Part shown: positions 25,442 through 39,126 of the stretch, in pieces
Layout: each line of letters opens with the position of its first letter
Position numbering within the stretch: position 1 is the first letter of the stretch
Origin: Clavelina lepadiformis
Lineage: Eukaryota; Chordata; Ascidiacea; Aplousobranchia; Clavelinidae
Length of the DNA stretch: 64,000 nucleotides
Reading direction: 5' to 3'
Assembly (NCBI RefSeq): GCF_947623445.1
Contig: NC_135243.1
Span: forward strand, 8,310,501-8,374,500
Translations under genes and position numbers: made by a program
The notes under the pieces: model-generated
What the model was told of the DNA's origin: nothing
The model's input: the letters and a program-made list of their open reading frames with translations, nothing else
Databases searched by the model: none

Positions 25442-28400
25442 TTAGAAATAGCTTTGGTTGAGATAACCCTTTACTGGGTTCGGCAGCGGAAGCTTTTCAA
25501 TGTGGTCTATTCTGGTGTACTGGCGTATTACAAAGCGGCAAAGGTACTGTAACGTCCGTACCTGGAGTAATTAAACGTGAGAATTAAAATTACTGCTACC
25601 TTTTTCTTAAAAATATGAAAATATACCTACGTGATACGTCGCAATAATTTGCAAATACAAGAAGTAGGAACCAGTGTTGTAAGTAACCAAGCCATTTTTT
25701 TTCTGATCGGAATCAAGTTGAATCAATTAAAATTGTGACTAGATTCAATGACTTGAGTCATTACAACAATGATAGCAACACAAGCAAATATTAACATTAG
25801 TCAATAGTTCAGATATTTAAGATAATATTGTGAGTTTGGGAAAGTTTTGGTAGTAAATAAACTTCAATGAATTGCAATATGAGTGTTTTTAAGAAGAGTT
25901 CATCACAATATTGAGTTAATTTGGCTTGAATTCAATCTAGATTATCGGAATGGAAAACAACTATTAATCTTTCTGATACAGTACCTGTGACAAACGAGAT
26001 ACAGGACTGGTAAGACGAACTGGAAACGTTGGACTTTGAGGAGACCTTGACCTGGAATAACAAAAGATTCCCGCTTCTTGAGAATCACGAACCGACTCCG
26101 TGATTAGATCTATCACCGACTTGTACGACTGAAATTGTTAAACATGAATTTCAATCCCGGCTCTATCAAAAACTTTAAAACTTTTACAGCAGAAAACACT
26201 ATTTACTTCAAATGGTGAATTGTGTAGGTCAAGCATATACCTGAGCACCAGTGCTTGTATAGAAGCTAAACTTCCCGGTCGAATGTTCAATCCGCGTGTG
26301 CAAGGTGCGCCCGAAAGATCGAAAACTTAACGATAGCAGATATCTCTCATCTGAACTATCTCTAACAAGAAAAAAATACAAATTTAAGAGCATTGGTCAT
26401 CACAATGTCAGTTTTGCATAAAGCAACTATCGGGCCCAATGTTTCAAACCCTGTAACTCAATTAAATACAAATGATCTAAGAACTATGGTTCAATTTTGA
26501 AACTGCTAACCGAAATACAAGTGACGATATGTCTGGCACAAGTTACTTACCTAACTAGGAAAGAGCCATTTGGTAAGTCGAACAACTTTTCCTCAGCTTC
26601 CGTCCTAGATAATGGTCCCCAGTACCAACCTTGCCTTTCCAAAAATTAATTTCAGATTTACTTGCAGGGTAGTTTAGGAGCTAAATCTACAGTATGTGCA
26701 CATTACATAAAGGTGGGCAGTTGGTGCTTTGAAAGTACGGTCAGCAACAGTACTGGTACTTGGGAAAAAAATGTATCGACAGGGCCAGTATTCAAAAGTA
26801 GCTCGGTACTTTGTCGATACGCGACACTTTTTGTATAACGGATCCTGCTGCAGGTGCAATTTTTGCCTTGTTATATGGCTAAGTAACAGGCTACTTCAGG
26901 TCAAAACATTAGTGACCTCTCTCCTTGCAACTTTATTAGACATCTTTAGATTAAAAAAAGAACAGCGAAAGCTAAATATTGGAAATTAAGGTTTAACTAA
27001 AAATGAAGTTTTGAAAAATATATTTCTGAAAATCTTAAAATAATAGCTTAAAAAGTACCAAGTACCAGAACCAACTAAAATTTCTTGATTAAGTATATCG
27101 GTATAGGGACTTGGTACTTTCTTTCAAATGTACCAACGGTGCCAGTATCGGTATTGAAAAAGTATCACGGTACTATAGTACCGCCATACTGCCCACCTCT
27201 GACACTGCAAATATGTGTTACACCATAATATAGTAGCGTTTCTCAAAGCATGGGTTGCACTTGCAAGTGATATTTGTATTGGTCAGTGGTGGGTCGAAAA
27301 TATGTTTTACTCAAGAAAAACCCCACAGTTAATATAATTGCTAAACAGCATTATATGCATACTTATTAACTTTGAACACATAAAACTAGTTATGGCAACA
27401 ACAAATGCATTTAAAACATATTTTATTCATGTGCATTGCTGATTATACTTTCAGAGGATATTTATACCTAAAATCATCAAAATTTAGGTTTTTAAGTAAA
27501 TAAAATACATTGCAACGTATAAAGAAAGCCTAAATATGCTTTATCTGCATTTTTATTTCCATCATTACCTCATGGCATTTCAGAAGAGATTTTACTCTCC
27601 CACCTTATATTGTTTGCGTTTAGACCTGCAGATATAGTGCTGAACATTTTTACAAACATTTGTGGGTCACAAAACCATGTTGCTGAGAAACGCTGCCGCA
27701 TTATATATAATAATATGTACGCATTTATATCAAAACCATTGTTTCAAATTTACACAAAACTAGACAATCATCATCGCATAGATCATATTTTAATATGCAA
27801 ATGGTGTTAATATTGAAAGGAAATGTGGTGTGTAACACAAGCCTTTGTTTCGCATACAACTCAAAATTTATAATTCATTGGCAGTAACAATCAAACTATC
27901 ATAAACTAATGGGACAAATAATAATTCTACCTTGGCGCCAAACGCAACAACAGTATTAAATTTGAATAATGATAAGACTGAGTAAGAGCAATTCAGCATG
28001 GACTTAGCTGTCAATATCATCAGCAGAGCAATGCATTACATAAATTGATTTGGTAAGCAATGTTGATCTTAATCTCCGAGTGTTTCTATGCATGGGAGTC
28101 ATTATCTCTGGTATTATGCACTTGTCAAAATACTGTGCCTTAATCTCTTGTGATGATTTAAACACCACATTATAGTTCATAACGCCATGCCATGATAGGA
28201 TTGTTTCAATATAAACAACAATTTCGCACTAAAAAATTCAATTTTCCAACTAAAATAATTTCTCAGTTAACATCTCAATAAATGATCGCAGTCATATACA
28301 ATTCAACCAATTAATAACTAAAACTTGAATTAAATGCTACTTACTGTGCTAATCTTTTAAACTCAGCAGTTATAGTACTTCTGGGTATGTTGCGAGGTAC

Positions 28401-30885
28401 AACAGGATGGGTGAGGCTTTGCAAATCATCGCTGATGTTTGGTGATGGGGCGTTTATTGCAGTCGAGTAAGTGGATGGATTGAAATTGAATTGAGAACGA
28501 TTTTTCATTTCTAATTTTGGCAATCGAGTGTAACGACTATTCCTAGAGGAAGTGGCTCGATTTGATGCCTCCAGCTGATCTCCATTTATCTGTTTCGGAA
28601 CTGTTCTTGACAAGAAATCACCATCTTCGGAAACGTTTGTACCTTCGTTACATCCGTCGCTGTTTTCTTTCCTTTCTTGGCATTGCTCAAGATTATTGGA
28701 AACGTTTTTATGGCTCGCCATGCCATTCTCTACTGATTTATTTTCAATGTCTTCATGACATTCTTGTACCGAGCTGTTGCCACCGTTGCATGTACTACCT
28801 CCAACTGCTATGCCTGGAATAAAATCATAAAAAAACAGCAATGAAAGATGATGATTTAAAAATAAAAATCAAAAAAATTCGTAGGTATCATGAACAAGAA
28901 AGAAGATTTTCATTTATATTTAGTTTGTTGATTTCCCCCACAAAGCTGAAATATTGTGAAACTGCAAATTTCCAAGTCAAAAACCTGCTGAAGCTTCTGG
29001 TTCAGATGAAATGGTGACATTTAACTCTTCCTCAGGCAGTGATTGTGACCTTTGGCAAAAAAATCATTTAATTATAATATAAAAACAAAAATGACAAATA
29101 TTAACATGATTAGAAGATCTTACCGTTGCCCAGAAAAAAATTTCTTTCTAATCTTATGGGTGAATGCACTTTTAACAGGACTCTTTGCAGGATTTTCGCT
29201 ACATAAAATAAAAAGTTTTACAAATAAAAAATGAACTGTAACAGTTACATGATTATTGAACTACATCAAAGCTTATGATGGTACAGTACAATCCACAAAC
29301 AAAAAATCCAGTTGCCTACTAGGTCCAATTTATCGTAGAACTTTTAGATAAAAAATTCAAAATCAGATCCAAACTACAGTTTCAAAAATCCATTAGTATT
29401 CCTCATGAGCAAAAAATTATTCAAAGATCCAATGGTATTTTTCTGTTACATACACCAGGGCTCCGAAAATGGTGGGTCGTGAGATCTTACCGTCTGGGTC
29501 GCGAAATATTTTAACTAAAATAGTTATATAACATTTTATTTAAAATTTATTGTTTTCAACACAGAGCCTATAGTTCTCATTAGGTAGAATAAATGCATTT
29601 GTTTACTTACTGTTTTGTGTGCTAAGTTTCACACAATTTTGTGCAAGAAAATAGCTACCGTCAATAGTAGTCTTAACATCGGTATTTAATTACATAGTAT
29701 TTTCCACAAAATTATATGCTCACAAAATGCTTGGGTGGTGAGAATTTAGAACTATTTTCTAAGGGTCACGTCAAAAAATATTTGCGGACCCCTGACATAC
29801 ACTTAACTCTCTAAATCTTAAGGTGGCATAAGAAATTGGGAACTCCCCCAGATTATTACACAGATACTTTTAAGATAGGTGGCTAGATTAGGAAAATGGT
29901 TATGCAAAAACTCAATTTAAGCTAACTAGAATTTAATTAAAGCTAGGTTTAAATTAGAAGGAAAATGTAGATAAACGCAATAATATACGCAAATTAAGAT
30001 GCCAGATATCACTGCAAACAACATATCTTGCATTTAGCAAATGATATTATGAAAACTGTATTTTTACGCCAAGCAATTTAACAATTTTTATTTTTGCGAT
30101 GATAAATAAATGTGTTACAGATCATGTGTTTTGCATTGTTATATCTCAGAAAGATAGAAAACTTTAGCCATTGTAGGGGCCTATAACGATGCCCTTCATA
30201 GAATGCCTGGATACAATGCGGTAAAAAATAGAACACCGTAAGTCCAGACCATTTCATGCTTTACTGTACAGTATTTTGTCACATTGAAACTAAACCGCTT
30301 TACATTAAGTTTCTAGCTGTTTTGCGCAAATCATTTGCATCAATCAATGCAAAAAAAACTACTGTAAAAATCGTCTATAATGACTGGGGCTATAATAATG
30401 TAAATTGTACAGTGACACCAGTTGCAAGGTCCCATTTGCAAGTTATATTATACATATAGTCTAGCGGTTAAGCTTATGTAAAAATGGTTTTGTGAACTTT
30501 GTGATAAAAGCACTTAATGTTTAGGAGTGTTAGTCTATGACACAAAGTTTATCTTTTGATGTGGAGGCATTTTAGATTTTAGTTTGAGAAAAAGTCCAAT
30601 CAATGCGAATTTGTGCATAATTTAACAAAATAAACAACACATACACCTGAATGAAAAGGGGGGAGGAAAGTCAGGCGGCGCTCCCCTTACCCAAACTCGA
30701 CACCTATGGTGGATGTCATTTAAATGCAGTACTGGTAGATTAAAAAAAAAATTCTTTGAAACATGAGCTGTGGGGCATAGACAAATATTTCTAAGCATGA
30801 TTAGCTACCTCTCAGCTGTATCATCCCCATTGTCAGCGCTCGGTGTCTTCTTCTTGTAAAGTGACAGTTTACGAATCTTCTTCAT
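25442..30885 (-). CDS. SOCS6/SOCS7-type suppressor of cytokine signalling, 8 exons
   Basis: Exons in transcript order: 30885-30809, 29198-29124, 29049-28985, 28813-28345, 26634-26551, 26361-26241, 26128-25985, 25561-25442. Phases agree; product 384 residues (human SOCS6 535, SOCS7 581). It starts MKKIRKLSLYKKK, like the start of SOCS6, then a Ser/Asn-rich, probably disordered region to about residue 228. The SH2 domain spans about 229-345: GWYWGPLSRTEAEEKL, GSFLVRDSSDERY with the phosphotyrosine-binding Arg split by the exon 5/6 intron, and FCYSRSRSPQSPTFPVRL. The SOCS box, residues 346-384, has the Elongin BC box TLQYLCRFVI and a Cul5-type LPLP motif. SOCS proteins recruit Elongin B/C-Cullin 5 ubiquitin ligase to phosphotyrosine targets. 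One gene probably represents the ancestor of the vertebrate pair. A 1.7 kb intron (26635-28344) and intron 1 hold MITEs. Confidence 0.93.
26708..27205. mobile_element. Probable hAT-type non-autonomous element
   Basis: The left end contains AAGGTGGGCAGT and the right end contains the complement ACTGCCCACCTCTG, giving an inverted terminal repeat of about 11 bases. The interior is rich in GGTAC/GTACC palindromic words near both ends (26745-26820 and 27055-27180). A perfect 8-base target duplication is not visible, so the boundaries are approximate. It lies in intron 4 of the SOCS6/7-like gene, between exon 4 (28813-28345) and exon 5 (26634-26551). Confidence 0.5.
29456..29794. mobile_element. 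hAT-type MITE, 339 bp
   Basis: Begins CAGGGCTCCGAAAATGG and ends with GCGGACCCCTG, imperfect inverted ends. It is flanked by a perfect 8-base duplication ACATACAC at 29448-29455 and 29795-29802, the size made by hAT transposases. It is AT-rich inside, codes nothing, and lies in intron 1 of the SOCS6/7-like gene. Confidence 0.85.
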
Positions 30886-32972
30886 TGCTATTCAGACATA
30901 TGCAAACACCCTACATATACCAACATACGACTTGCACGGATATGCAAGCTGGCAATAAACGTCTAAAGAAAACATAAGAATGAAATCTCGTGGCAATGAC
31001 GAATAACACATGATTATAATCAAAAAATATGGCATTAATTGAAAGCAATATACGGTAAGAAAAATGACAAACACAAATAACTTATGCTGTGGTAAGCTAA
31101 GCTCATTGGACTTAAAAAATATCCAAACTCTTGATTACAAAAACTAAGCAATGGTTGTTGTGTATCACATTAATGACAATGTAGTAACACAAGTAACTTT
31201 CAAAAATCAGAGGTTGCGAAACTGTCATGAGACTCAGACTTCAAGCCCTAGCCTAAATTACTAACCATAGTTTTATCAGCAGTAAAGGGAAAAGAGTTCA
31301 GGATATGCGATGACTACATGATTATCATTAAGGAAAAAAATTCATATTCTTGTAAGAGTATTGAGTATGTTGTGAAATACTGTAATGCTCATTGACTTTA
31401 TATTAATATATACGTCCAAAGTTGGGCACTCCCGTATCTAGTCAAGTGGTCATTGATGTCAGGTGAGTGGAACAATACACTTCCTGGCAAACATGAGTAT
31501 TTAGACAAGTATGAAAAACAACTTCGGAATGACATAAGAAATGTGGTTCTTAAAGAGCAGCTCGTCCCATATATTAAAATAACTATGTTAAACAAATCAA
31601 ACATATATAAATAATACATTGCACTTATTTGGACAGTATTGATTCAAAATGTCAAGCAAAAGCATCAGCTAATTTCATCAGAACTACATTTTAAACAGAT
31701 GTTGATGTCTTCTTATTCCAAAGTTCAACACTTTTAATAATATTGTATTTCATTACTTGTAATAAGATTGCATTTTACAAACCTCTGATTAACGTATTTC
31801 TATGAATGGATTTAAAAATTGTGAAAATTATAAACTTTTAAATTTTTCATATACAAAACTGCTTAAATTCTGAGCAAATAACAAGTAAACTTAAACACAG
31901 TAAAACATAACATATATATATTCTGTATAACGTAAGTTAAATACATCAATGAAGTTTTGTCAAATACAAACACAAATTTTGTAACATTCCATAGAAAAAA
32001 AGCTTCAAAATTGAAAAGTTCTCTTGGATTGTAAATTACAAATTACGAAGTTAATCAAACAATTAACAGCCTCAGTGTAAGTGGATATGTTTCACAGTTA
32101 TTATATCGTAAACACAGACATATTTTATCACTTCAACTTAGTAGCCAATGTTAAGCTTGCTGTTGGAACAAGTCGATCCATATAACGTTATGAACAAAAG
32201 ACAAAATTTTTCCAAGAAGAACAGAAGAAATTAATGGAGGAAAACTGCTGTACATAAATGAGCAGCATAACACAGGAGATTAAAAGTAAACAACAAACAT
32301 ACAATGAAAACAAAATGAAACAAAGCACTGAAATGAATGTTCTGATGAAGTTGGAATTATTACACTGCATAGTGCAATGTTGGTATTAGTAATAAATCAT
32401 GTTCTTGTAGGCAAGCAAGCCTGATATATATAAATGTAATATATGTCTATTGTGTATTATGTGCTACAATTTGCCCCGAACATAAAATAGGGCACAGGTT
32501 CAGTCCAAAATACTCAAATGTTAGTCCATAATCTCAATGTTTCACAGTTGCATATCTACAACTGGCAAGTTCAGATATGTGTATGAAATTCTACAGTAAC
32601 TGGCAGTTATTAAAAACATAACAATTATCTCCAAATTTATAAATGCAATTCCTTTAACATGTGAAAGTCGTTTTGATAAACGGGTGTTTAGGATACTAGA
32701 TGATTTCCTATGCAGACAAACTTGAAGAACATGACATAATTGCAAAGATCAAGAGAACACAAGATTGCGGCAAAGCTTTAACCAGGAAATAAGTAACGAT
32801 ATATAAATCAAGGATGTGATTATTTACTATATAATATTAATCATGTTTACTCCAGTTAACGTTGGAACAGATATAGATCAAGCATGGCAATTACATGGCA
32901 GCATGCCTCCACAACAGAAATCCCCTTAAAAGTAATTGAGGAACGCACAACGCATAAAATGCTTGACAACCT
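30886..32972. other. Spacer between two minus-strand genes
   Basis: Holds the 3' flank of the beta-5 gene and the upstream region of the SOCS6/7-like gene. AT-rich; the short frames show no family. The sequence directly before the SOCS start codon (GAATAGCAATG on the minus strand) could be a splice or trans-splice acceptor. No repeat with clear ends was found. Confidence 0.4.
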
Positions 32973-34112
32973 TCATGCCCAAACTCTTAGTGTGGTATCC
33001 CAGCTTCCACTACAAAAAGCTGTTCCGTCTGGGGACATTTTCAAACAACTCACTCGATTTTCATGACCAAGGAGAGAGTTTATTTTAGTTCCTTTGATAG
33101 TGTCCCAGACATGTACCAAATAGTCATTGTAAGCACCGAAAATAATGCGCCCACTGACTGAAAAATCCACAGAATTAATTCCGAACAGGATGCTTTTCTT
33201 TTCGTAACAAGCTATTTCCCTATCAGCGCGTAGGTCGTACATCCGAATTGTGGCGTCATCTGAGCCAGTTGCAAACGCTTCTCCTGTCGGAAACCACCTT
33301 ACGGAATTTATATCGGACTTGTGAGTTTGAAAGGACTGGACACATTTTGCAGTGCGCATATCCCATACACAGGCCCTTTTATCACAGCCACCGGATATGA
33401 AAAGATTTCCTGTTTCCATGGGATTCAGAGCTGCATCCATTACGTCAGACTGATGGCCGTGAAAGCTTTGCAACAGCTGACTACTTTCAACATCCCACAA
33501 TGCGCAGGACCCATCACCAGATGCTGTTAAGATCTGATAATCTGAATGTGTGAAAGAGCATGCAGATATATAGCTTGTATGCATTGCCACAACTTTTCTT
33601 TGTTGCATAATTGAGCCGGAACATACATCTGAGGGACCAACAGCACCACTAGGCCTTATTGTTGCTGAACCCGCAACGTTACTGCCAGAATTTGAATAGC
33701 TACATGCATTGACTGGAAAAACGCAACATTTGTTGTCAAGACCACCACATGCAATTGAACAGCCAGATGGAGCAAAAGCACAAGCATTAACCCATGTTGT
33801 TGGCAGGCTTATTAATTGTTCCTTGCTGGCAGCAAAGCAGTCCCAAACTAGCACCTTACCATCCTGAGACGAACTGACTATCCTTCGTTTGTCTAGTGAC
33901 CAGTCCAGATCTAACACCTTACTGCTATGACCTTTAAGAATTCGTCTACATCTCGCTTGGTAATTGACGATGTCAGGCTTAGCACCCATTTCAAAAAGTT
34001 TGGCATCGTCCAGATTTTTTCGATCTTCGTTAAGTTTTATTCTCAGTTGGTCAGCCTCTTTCCTCAATTCTGCAATGCTTGTAGATTGACTTCCGGCTTT
34101 TGGATTAGCCAT
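32973..34112 (-). CDS. GNB5: G-protein beta-5 subunit, intronless WD40 protein
   Basis: A single uninterrupted frame of 379 residues. An N-terminal helix ([16 protein letters not shown]) is followed by seven WD repeats ending DTTLRVWA. Diagnostic beta-5 stretches include [68 protein letters not shown] and [13 protein letters not shown]. Vertebrate beta-5 (short form 353 residues) pairs with R7-family RGS proteins through their GGL domain rather than with a normal G gamma. The extra length here comes from a Ser/Gly-rich insertion in the loop after CCVFPVNAC, about 25 residues. Vertebrate GNB5 has many introns, so the lack of introns points to intron loss or retroposition (inference). No poly(A) tract or flanking repeat was seen. 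The start codon has a plausible minus-strand splice acceptor (GTTAG) about 20 bases before it. Confidence 0.93.
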   Translation of the reverse strand: MANPKAGSQSTSIAELRKEADQLRIKLNEDRKNLDDAKLFEMGAKPDIVNYQARCRRILKGHSSKVLDLDWSLDKRRIVSSSQDGKVLVWDCFAASKEQLISLPTTWVNACAFAPSGCSIACGGLDNKCCVFPVNACSYSNSGSNVAGSATIRPSGAVGPSDVCSGSIMQQRKVVAMHTSYISACSFTHSDYQILTASGDGSCALWDVESSQLLQSFHGHQSDVMDAALNPMETGNLFISGGCDKRACVWDMRTAKCVQSFQTHKSDINSVRWFPTGEAFATGSDDATIRMYDLRADREIACYEKKSILFGINSVDFSVSGRIIFGAYNDYLVHVWDTIKGTKINSLLGHENRVSCLKMSPDGTAFCSGSWDTTLRVWA

Positions 34113-37100
34113 TGAAATTTGATTAATGAGCCTAACACTTTATGCTTTCAATGGTATTATTGCTTATTGAAAACTACGTTTAACCTTTAAATTGTAACAA
34201 CACAGTTACACGAGTAAGCTGCAGATGTAACTAAAGGCCTACTTGGAAAGTATTTTAAACTGCAGACAGGATGTAACTTAAATAAACTGTAACAATCCTG
34301 CAAAAGAAAGAATGTGCTAAAATACTTGTTTTTATGTATTAAGCAAACACATTTTTTGTAACAATAATATTACTACACCAATATTATACAAAGCTTATAT
34401 ATATATTGTGTTTACATAGCTGTGTTTATTTGTATGCACAAGTACTATGATATAATTATGACTTTGAGCCTTAGAAGTACACCGTTATCATACAAAGAAT
34501 ATCATAAATCCCATTTAAACTTTAATGTAAGCATAAGTTACTCACTCATATAAGAACACAAATTAAGCAAATATCATAGCTAGGAAATGTTAACAAGAAT
34601 GATAAATACAGCCGGAAGATATTGTAAAATTCAACGATCTGTGACATTTATCTGAAAATCAATTTCCTATTAAAATGATTGTAGCATTTAGAGCTGGGTA
34701 AGACTAAATTATTAAAAGTTAAAATGCTATGCATTTAATTTTATAACTATATCACATGCAGCCTTGGTTTGGAGGGCATTATACAAACGCACTCCAAGAC
34801 AAATAATGAGGTGCTTTCATCCCTATACATTTTCATGCAAAATACATATCATTTTATCAACTAAGAGCTATTCTACATAAAGGTAGATTTTGTGATGCTT
34901 GGCCTATATAGTTCTTACAATGTTAAATAGCAAAGTAGTGCACAGACTAACCCAAAACTATTTTTGCTTCAGATACAGTATCTCGACTAGAATTGCTTGT
35001 AGGACATGTAGGGCTCCTAATAAGTGAACAAAATATGGTGAATATCACATAAAAAGCCAGAAAATGATCTTACATGGTATGGTAAATGAGCAATCGTTAA
35101 GCAAAAAGCAATGTAGTGCCTTAACTTGAGGTTACAGTTGTAATTCAACAGACTCAATGAAATTAAAATGAACATAAAGATCAGCAAAAATTAATTTTAG
35201 CTGCAATATAATCTGCTGGAGAATCAACCTGTACCCTACAAAACAGAAAATTTATATAATTATCAAAGTTGCTTCACCGTAACTGTGTACCCTCATGATA
35301 ATTTTGCCAGCTTGCTAAACTCCAAGGACAATTTAACCTTAAATGACAAAAACACGCCAATAACAGTGGCAGCTATAACATCTTGAATAAATCAATATTG
35401 TTACGAGAGTAGAAAAAGGTCAACAAAAAGATCAAGCCTAATTTCAAGACATTGCTTCAACTATGACTTACTACAGATTAATATGAAAAAACACAAACTT
35501 GGAAAATATGAACAAAATTATACACACCGAAAATTATATATCTATATAACTCAGAAGAAGGACTTGCCATTTGTACATATAAGTAATTTTTATACACTGA
35601 AATTAATTTGTTTAAGTTTATTAAGAAATTAAATTTTTGCAAGACAGTTAGAATTACATTAAAAACAGTTACAAACGCAAATTTCTATATAATTTCATAT
35701 TTAAATTTAATATATAGATATTAACAATCATTTAAAATATAACTCTAACAGCAAAAAAACTAATACTGACTGGAGCCAGCAGCTAAGTACTTTACGAAAT
35801 GGGAAGCCAAATACAAGTTGAACCTAAGAGCGCATCGGATATTTCGAATAAGATGGGTTAATTCTAATTGTTTTCAACAAACCTAATTGTATCAAATTGC
35901 ACACATAAATCTAACCTCTAAATCAATACAGGTACCAGATTTGCTGTGGTATCATGATCTTTATCCTCGGACTGAGAAAGGTCTTCGCGTAACTTAAACT
36001 CGTCAATGATTCATTCATTGCTCAAATACCGCTAACTGAGCTAGTTGTTGCACAAATTCTTACTGATAGCTACAGTTTCTCTTTATATAATATCATTGCT
36101 CGAATTTGGAACTATTGGTCAAGACCACTGAACAGAAGCAAACGTCGGTAATGCCTTGCCCAAGGGCATAACATTAATAGTGGTAGTGTTACTGGGCATA
36201 CATTGGCAGCAGCTCAGCAAAATAACCGGGCATGCAGTGTAATGATATCGATGTTATTATCGTTATGATCTATAATAAAAATTTATTACTTAGACTAGGG
36301 ATCGACCCATGATAAACGGGGCTGATATTTCGCATTCTGACGCATATCAGCATCAGTTTTTTTTGTAATCCGGCGGCCGATATCAGATTACTTTAAAACC
36401 AGGTAATTAGGCTCGCTCCAGAAACGGTACTTCCTTGTCTCCGGCATTGTCCTAGTCAGTGCCCCACCAGGAACAACAAGTCAGAAGTGAAATTTTCATA
36501 AACTTTTTACATTGCAGACTTTGTCAAAAATAAACGAATTTTGTTAAGCTTAAAATACAATTGTAAACGATATTATTATATAAAAAAGTAGGAATAGTCT
36601 ATGCTTGACCATTTGCATTACCAATTTTTTTCGAGATTGGTGGTCAAAAATGCCTATTTATTTTATTGCATTTTTTGATGTGGTACATTGAGATGAAACA
36701 CTGTGAGCAACTTTTTTGGACAAAAATCGATAGTTTTCGAGATATTCAGATTTTAATTTGGAATATACAAAGCACAAAAAATGGTCAACGAAACCCCCAA
36801 AACAGCACAAAATCAACAGCAACATTTTGTTTTCACACAAAATCACAGGTAATATTAATAGTGATCTGATTCACTGCAGTTTGTTGTGTAATTGTTCTTA
36901 GAAAGCAAATTTTGTGTGGTTCACTTGAAAACAAGAAGAAACACACAAGTAACTTCACACTCTGCGCTAGCCTAGTTAGAGATGAACACTATCAGACTCT
37001 TCAGTCGCCACAACTAGTACAGTTACATTAATTAAATACATTAATTACTCTATTCGCCTGAAAACTGCTGAAAAGAGGAGCCTGTAAACAGATTTGAATT

Positions 37101-38161
37101 CGCTATGCTATTGGCTCTCCAGCCCACACTGCGGCAAGATTAACAAAAAGATAGATGGTAAATGGCGCTATTCATTTAAAACTACAATTAAATAGCTAAA
37201 CGAATTTATTCGAGCATATGTGAGTGCTTTTGTCCTAAAAATGAGTTAACTCGGGATAGTCAATTTTTCTACTGTCGAGCGATTAAGAGTTAACTCGGAG
37301 TAGTAAGGCAAGTAGACAAACAGGTCTTTATATCGTAAATAAGTTAGCACCTTTAACAGTATTATACATTACATTTCGTGTAGTTCACTTACCAGGGTAT
37401 CTTTTATTAGATATATGGCATCCCAATTATCAAAGAAAATTTATTCTTTTTTTGACATTACGCATGTCAGCACTTAACCAGCACATATATATATTTTACA
37501 ATCTCAATAAATGCTCAGGCGATAAAACATAGTTTTTTTGTCAAAGACACAAGCTAAATGCAAATTTGTACTAAATATGTAAATTTAGCTTGCATCTCAG
37601 AACCATCAGTATGCTAGTACATGAATTGATAAATAAGACCCTGAAATTGTTTTCAAATTTCACTTATATATAGCCTTTCTCAAATGAACACTTGAATGAT
37701 TGATTCAACATTTTTCTCAACCATTACCATGTACTGTGTTTGGAACTGACCAGAGTTGTGTAGCATCATACATTATGAATGCTGTAAAAGTTTTTTGCCA
37801 TTAACTCAATCAAACATTAAATCTGATGTGAGCGCAGTCTTAAACATTGAGAGATATAGATGACTTTCTGTAAGTCTAATGAAAAAAAATTTATTGCAGT
37901 CCCTTTGAGAAATAACATGGTTAAATACCTGGGGTATTTAATTTGTGGTATTACAGTACTGTAATACAAGTTTACATCCAGTTAACCACAGTCGTAATGT
38001 CGCTTAGGCCTACTTTAAAGTTCGAAGTTGTTGCCTATAAAAATGCAAAGTTTTCAATCTAAAGTCTAGATGCAAATAAACGACGTTGCTTGCGCAAATC
38101 TAGGGAGGACATAAATTAATATGAAATGAGGCTAAGGGTATAACCTTATGAAAAAATGGGG
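34113..38161. other. Long non-coding stretch
   Basis: Upstream of the beta-5 gene. About 4 kb of AT-rich sequence without a supported gene. At about 36296-36420 a sequence starting AGGGATCGACC resembles the left end of a hAT-type element, but the other end was not found. Confidence 0.4.
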
Positions 38162-38270
38162 GTCTAGGCTTAGTATACAAGTGCACAACCAGATGACGTC
38201 ACAAAAAGAGTAGCTAGGGTCTAGTATACAAAGGCATTCTGTGGTTGAGCACTTAATAGTACACTAGACC
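38162..38270. repeat. Second copy of the foldback repeat
   Basis: Same arrangement as the repeat at 15126-15221: a TAGTATACAAGTGCACAACC arm, a spacer with TGACGTCA, the internal GGGTCTAGTATACAAAG copy, then an inverted arm (GTGGTTGAGCACTT and following) that has diverged. This shows a dispersed family. The full palindromic CRE-like TGACGTCA is intact here but reduced to ACGTCA in the other copy. Confidence 0.65.
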
Positions 38271-39126
38271 CAAAAATGTTGCCTATAACAGAAATAAGCT
38301 GCAGGTACCCGGTAGGCCGAGGTCAAATAGCCTAGCTTACATGTTTACCTAAGCCACCAGAAAAATTGCTGACTTCGCTTGGACGCATTGGATCGCTTGG
38401 ATCACTTGAATCCAATAACTTGGACAACATAATTTAGTTCGGTTTACCCATAAACTACTATTTTATTGTAGACTTACTCTATGAGTCTATGGTTTGCCGA
38501 ATTAGATCGTTTGGATCGATTTATATAAGTATAGAGTAGACATTGGGCAATTTAAGATCGCTTTTAAAGTTATGCTATGTCCCCTGAAAAATGCAAGTTA
38601 ATAACGTTAAACATCCGCTAGGTTGCGGCAAGACACCACGTTGATTTGTCGAAAAAGTCTTGTTTTGTATTGTATTGTACTGTTGTTTATTTTTCGCCAT
38701 TGATATGGGGAGCTAAAAGTGTGGTACCAACCTCGAATGGTCAAATAAGAAAAACGCTCACAAACAATCAACGAACGGGAAAAAGAGGCAAACACTGTGG
38801 GTTTAAAACGTGCATTTACATTATGTAAATTACAGCGGTGCTACAGCGATAGAAGGTAAGCATAGCCACCAAACTCTGAACGCGTTTACATTAAAAATTA
38901 AACTAAAGTAAACCATTGTGTTTTTTCACAGTTTGTATTTTACATCAATCGTCTTTTAGACAAGGACTCTTCAACCTTTTTTCTTCTTGTTTTCTTTGAA
39001 TAGTGAAAATATTTTTTACGCAATAAAATTAACTTGAACAATTGTGTACCCCTGCACCAGAGACTATAGTATATTATCTAGCTATTGCTCTATTATCTAC
39101 TATCTCTACTATCTATTGCTCTATAC

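Noticed and set aside
28562..28822. Plus-strand frame of 86 codons opposite SOCS exon 4
   Set aside because: It is the antisense shadow of a well-supported coding exon.
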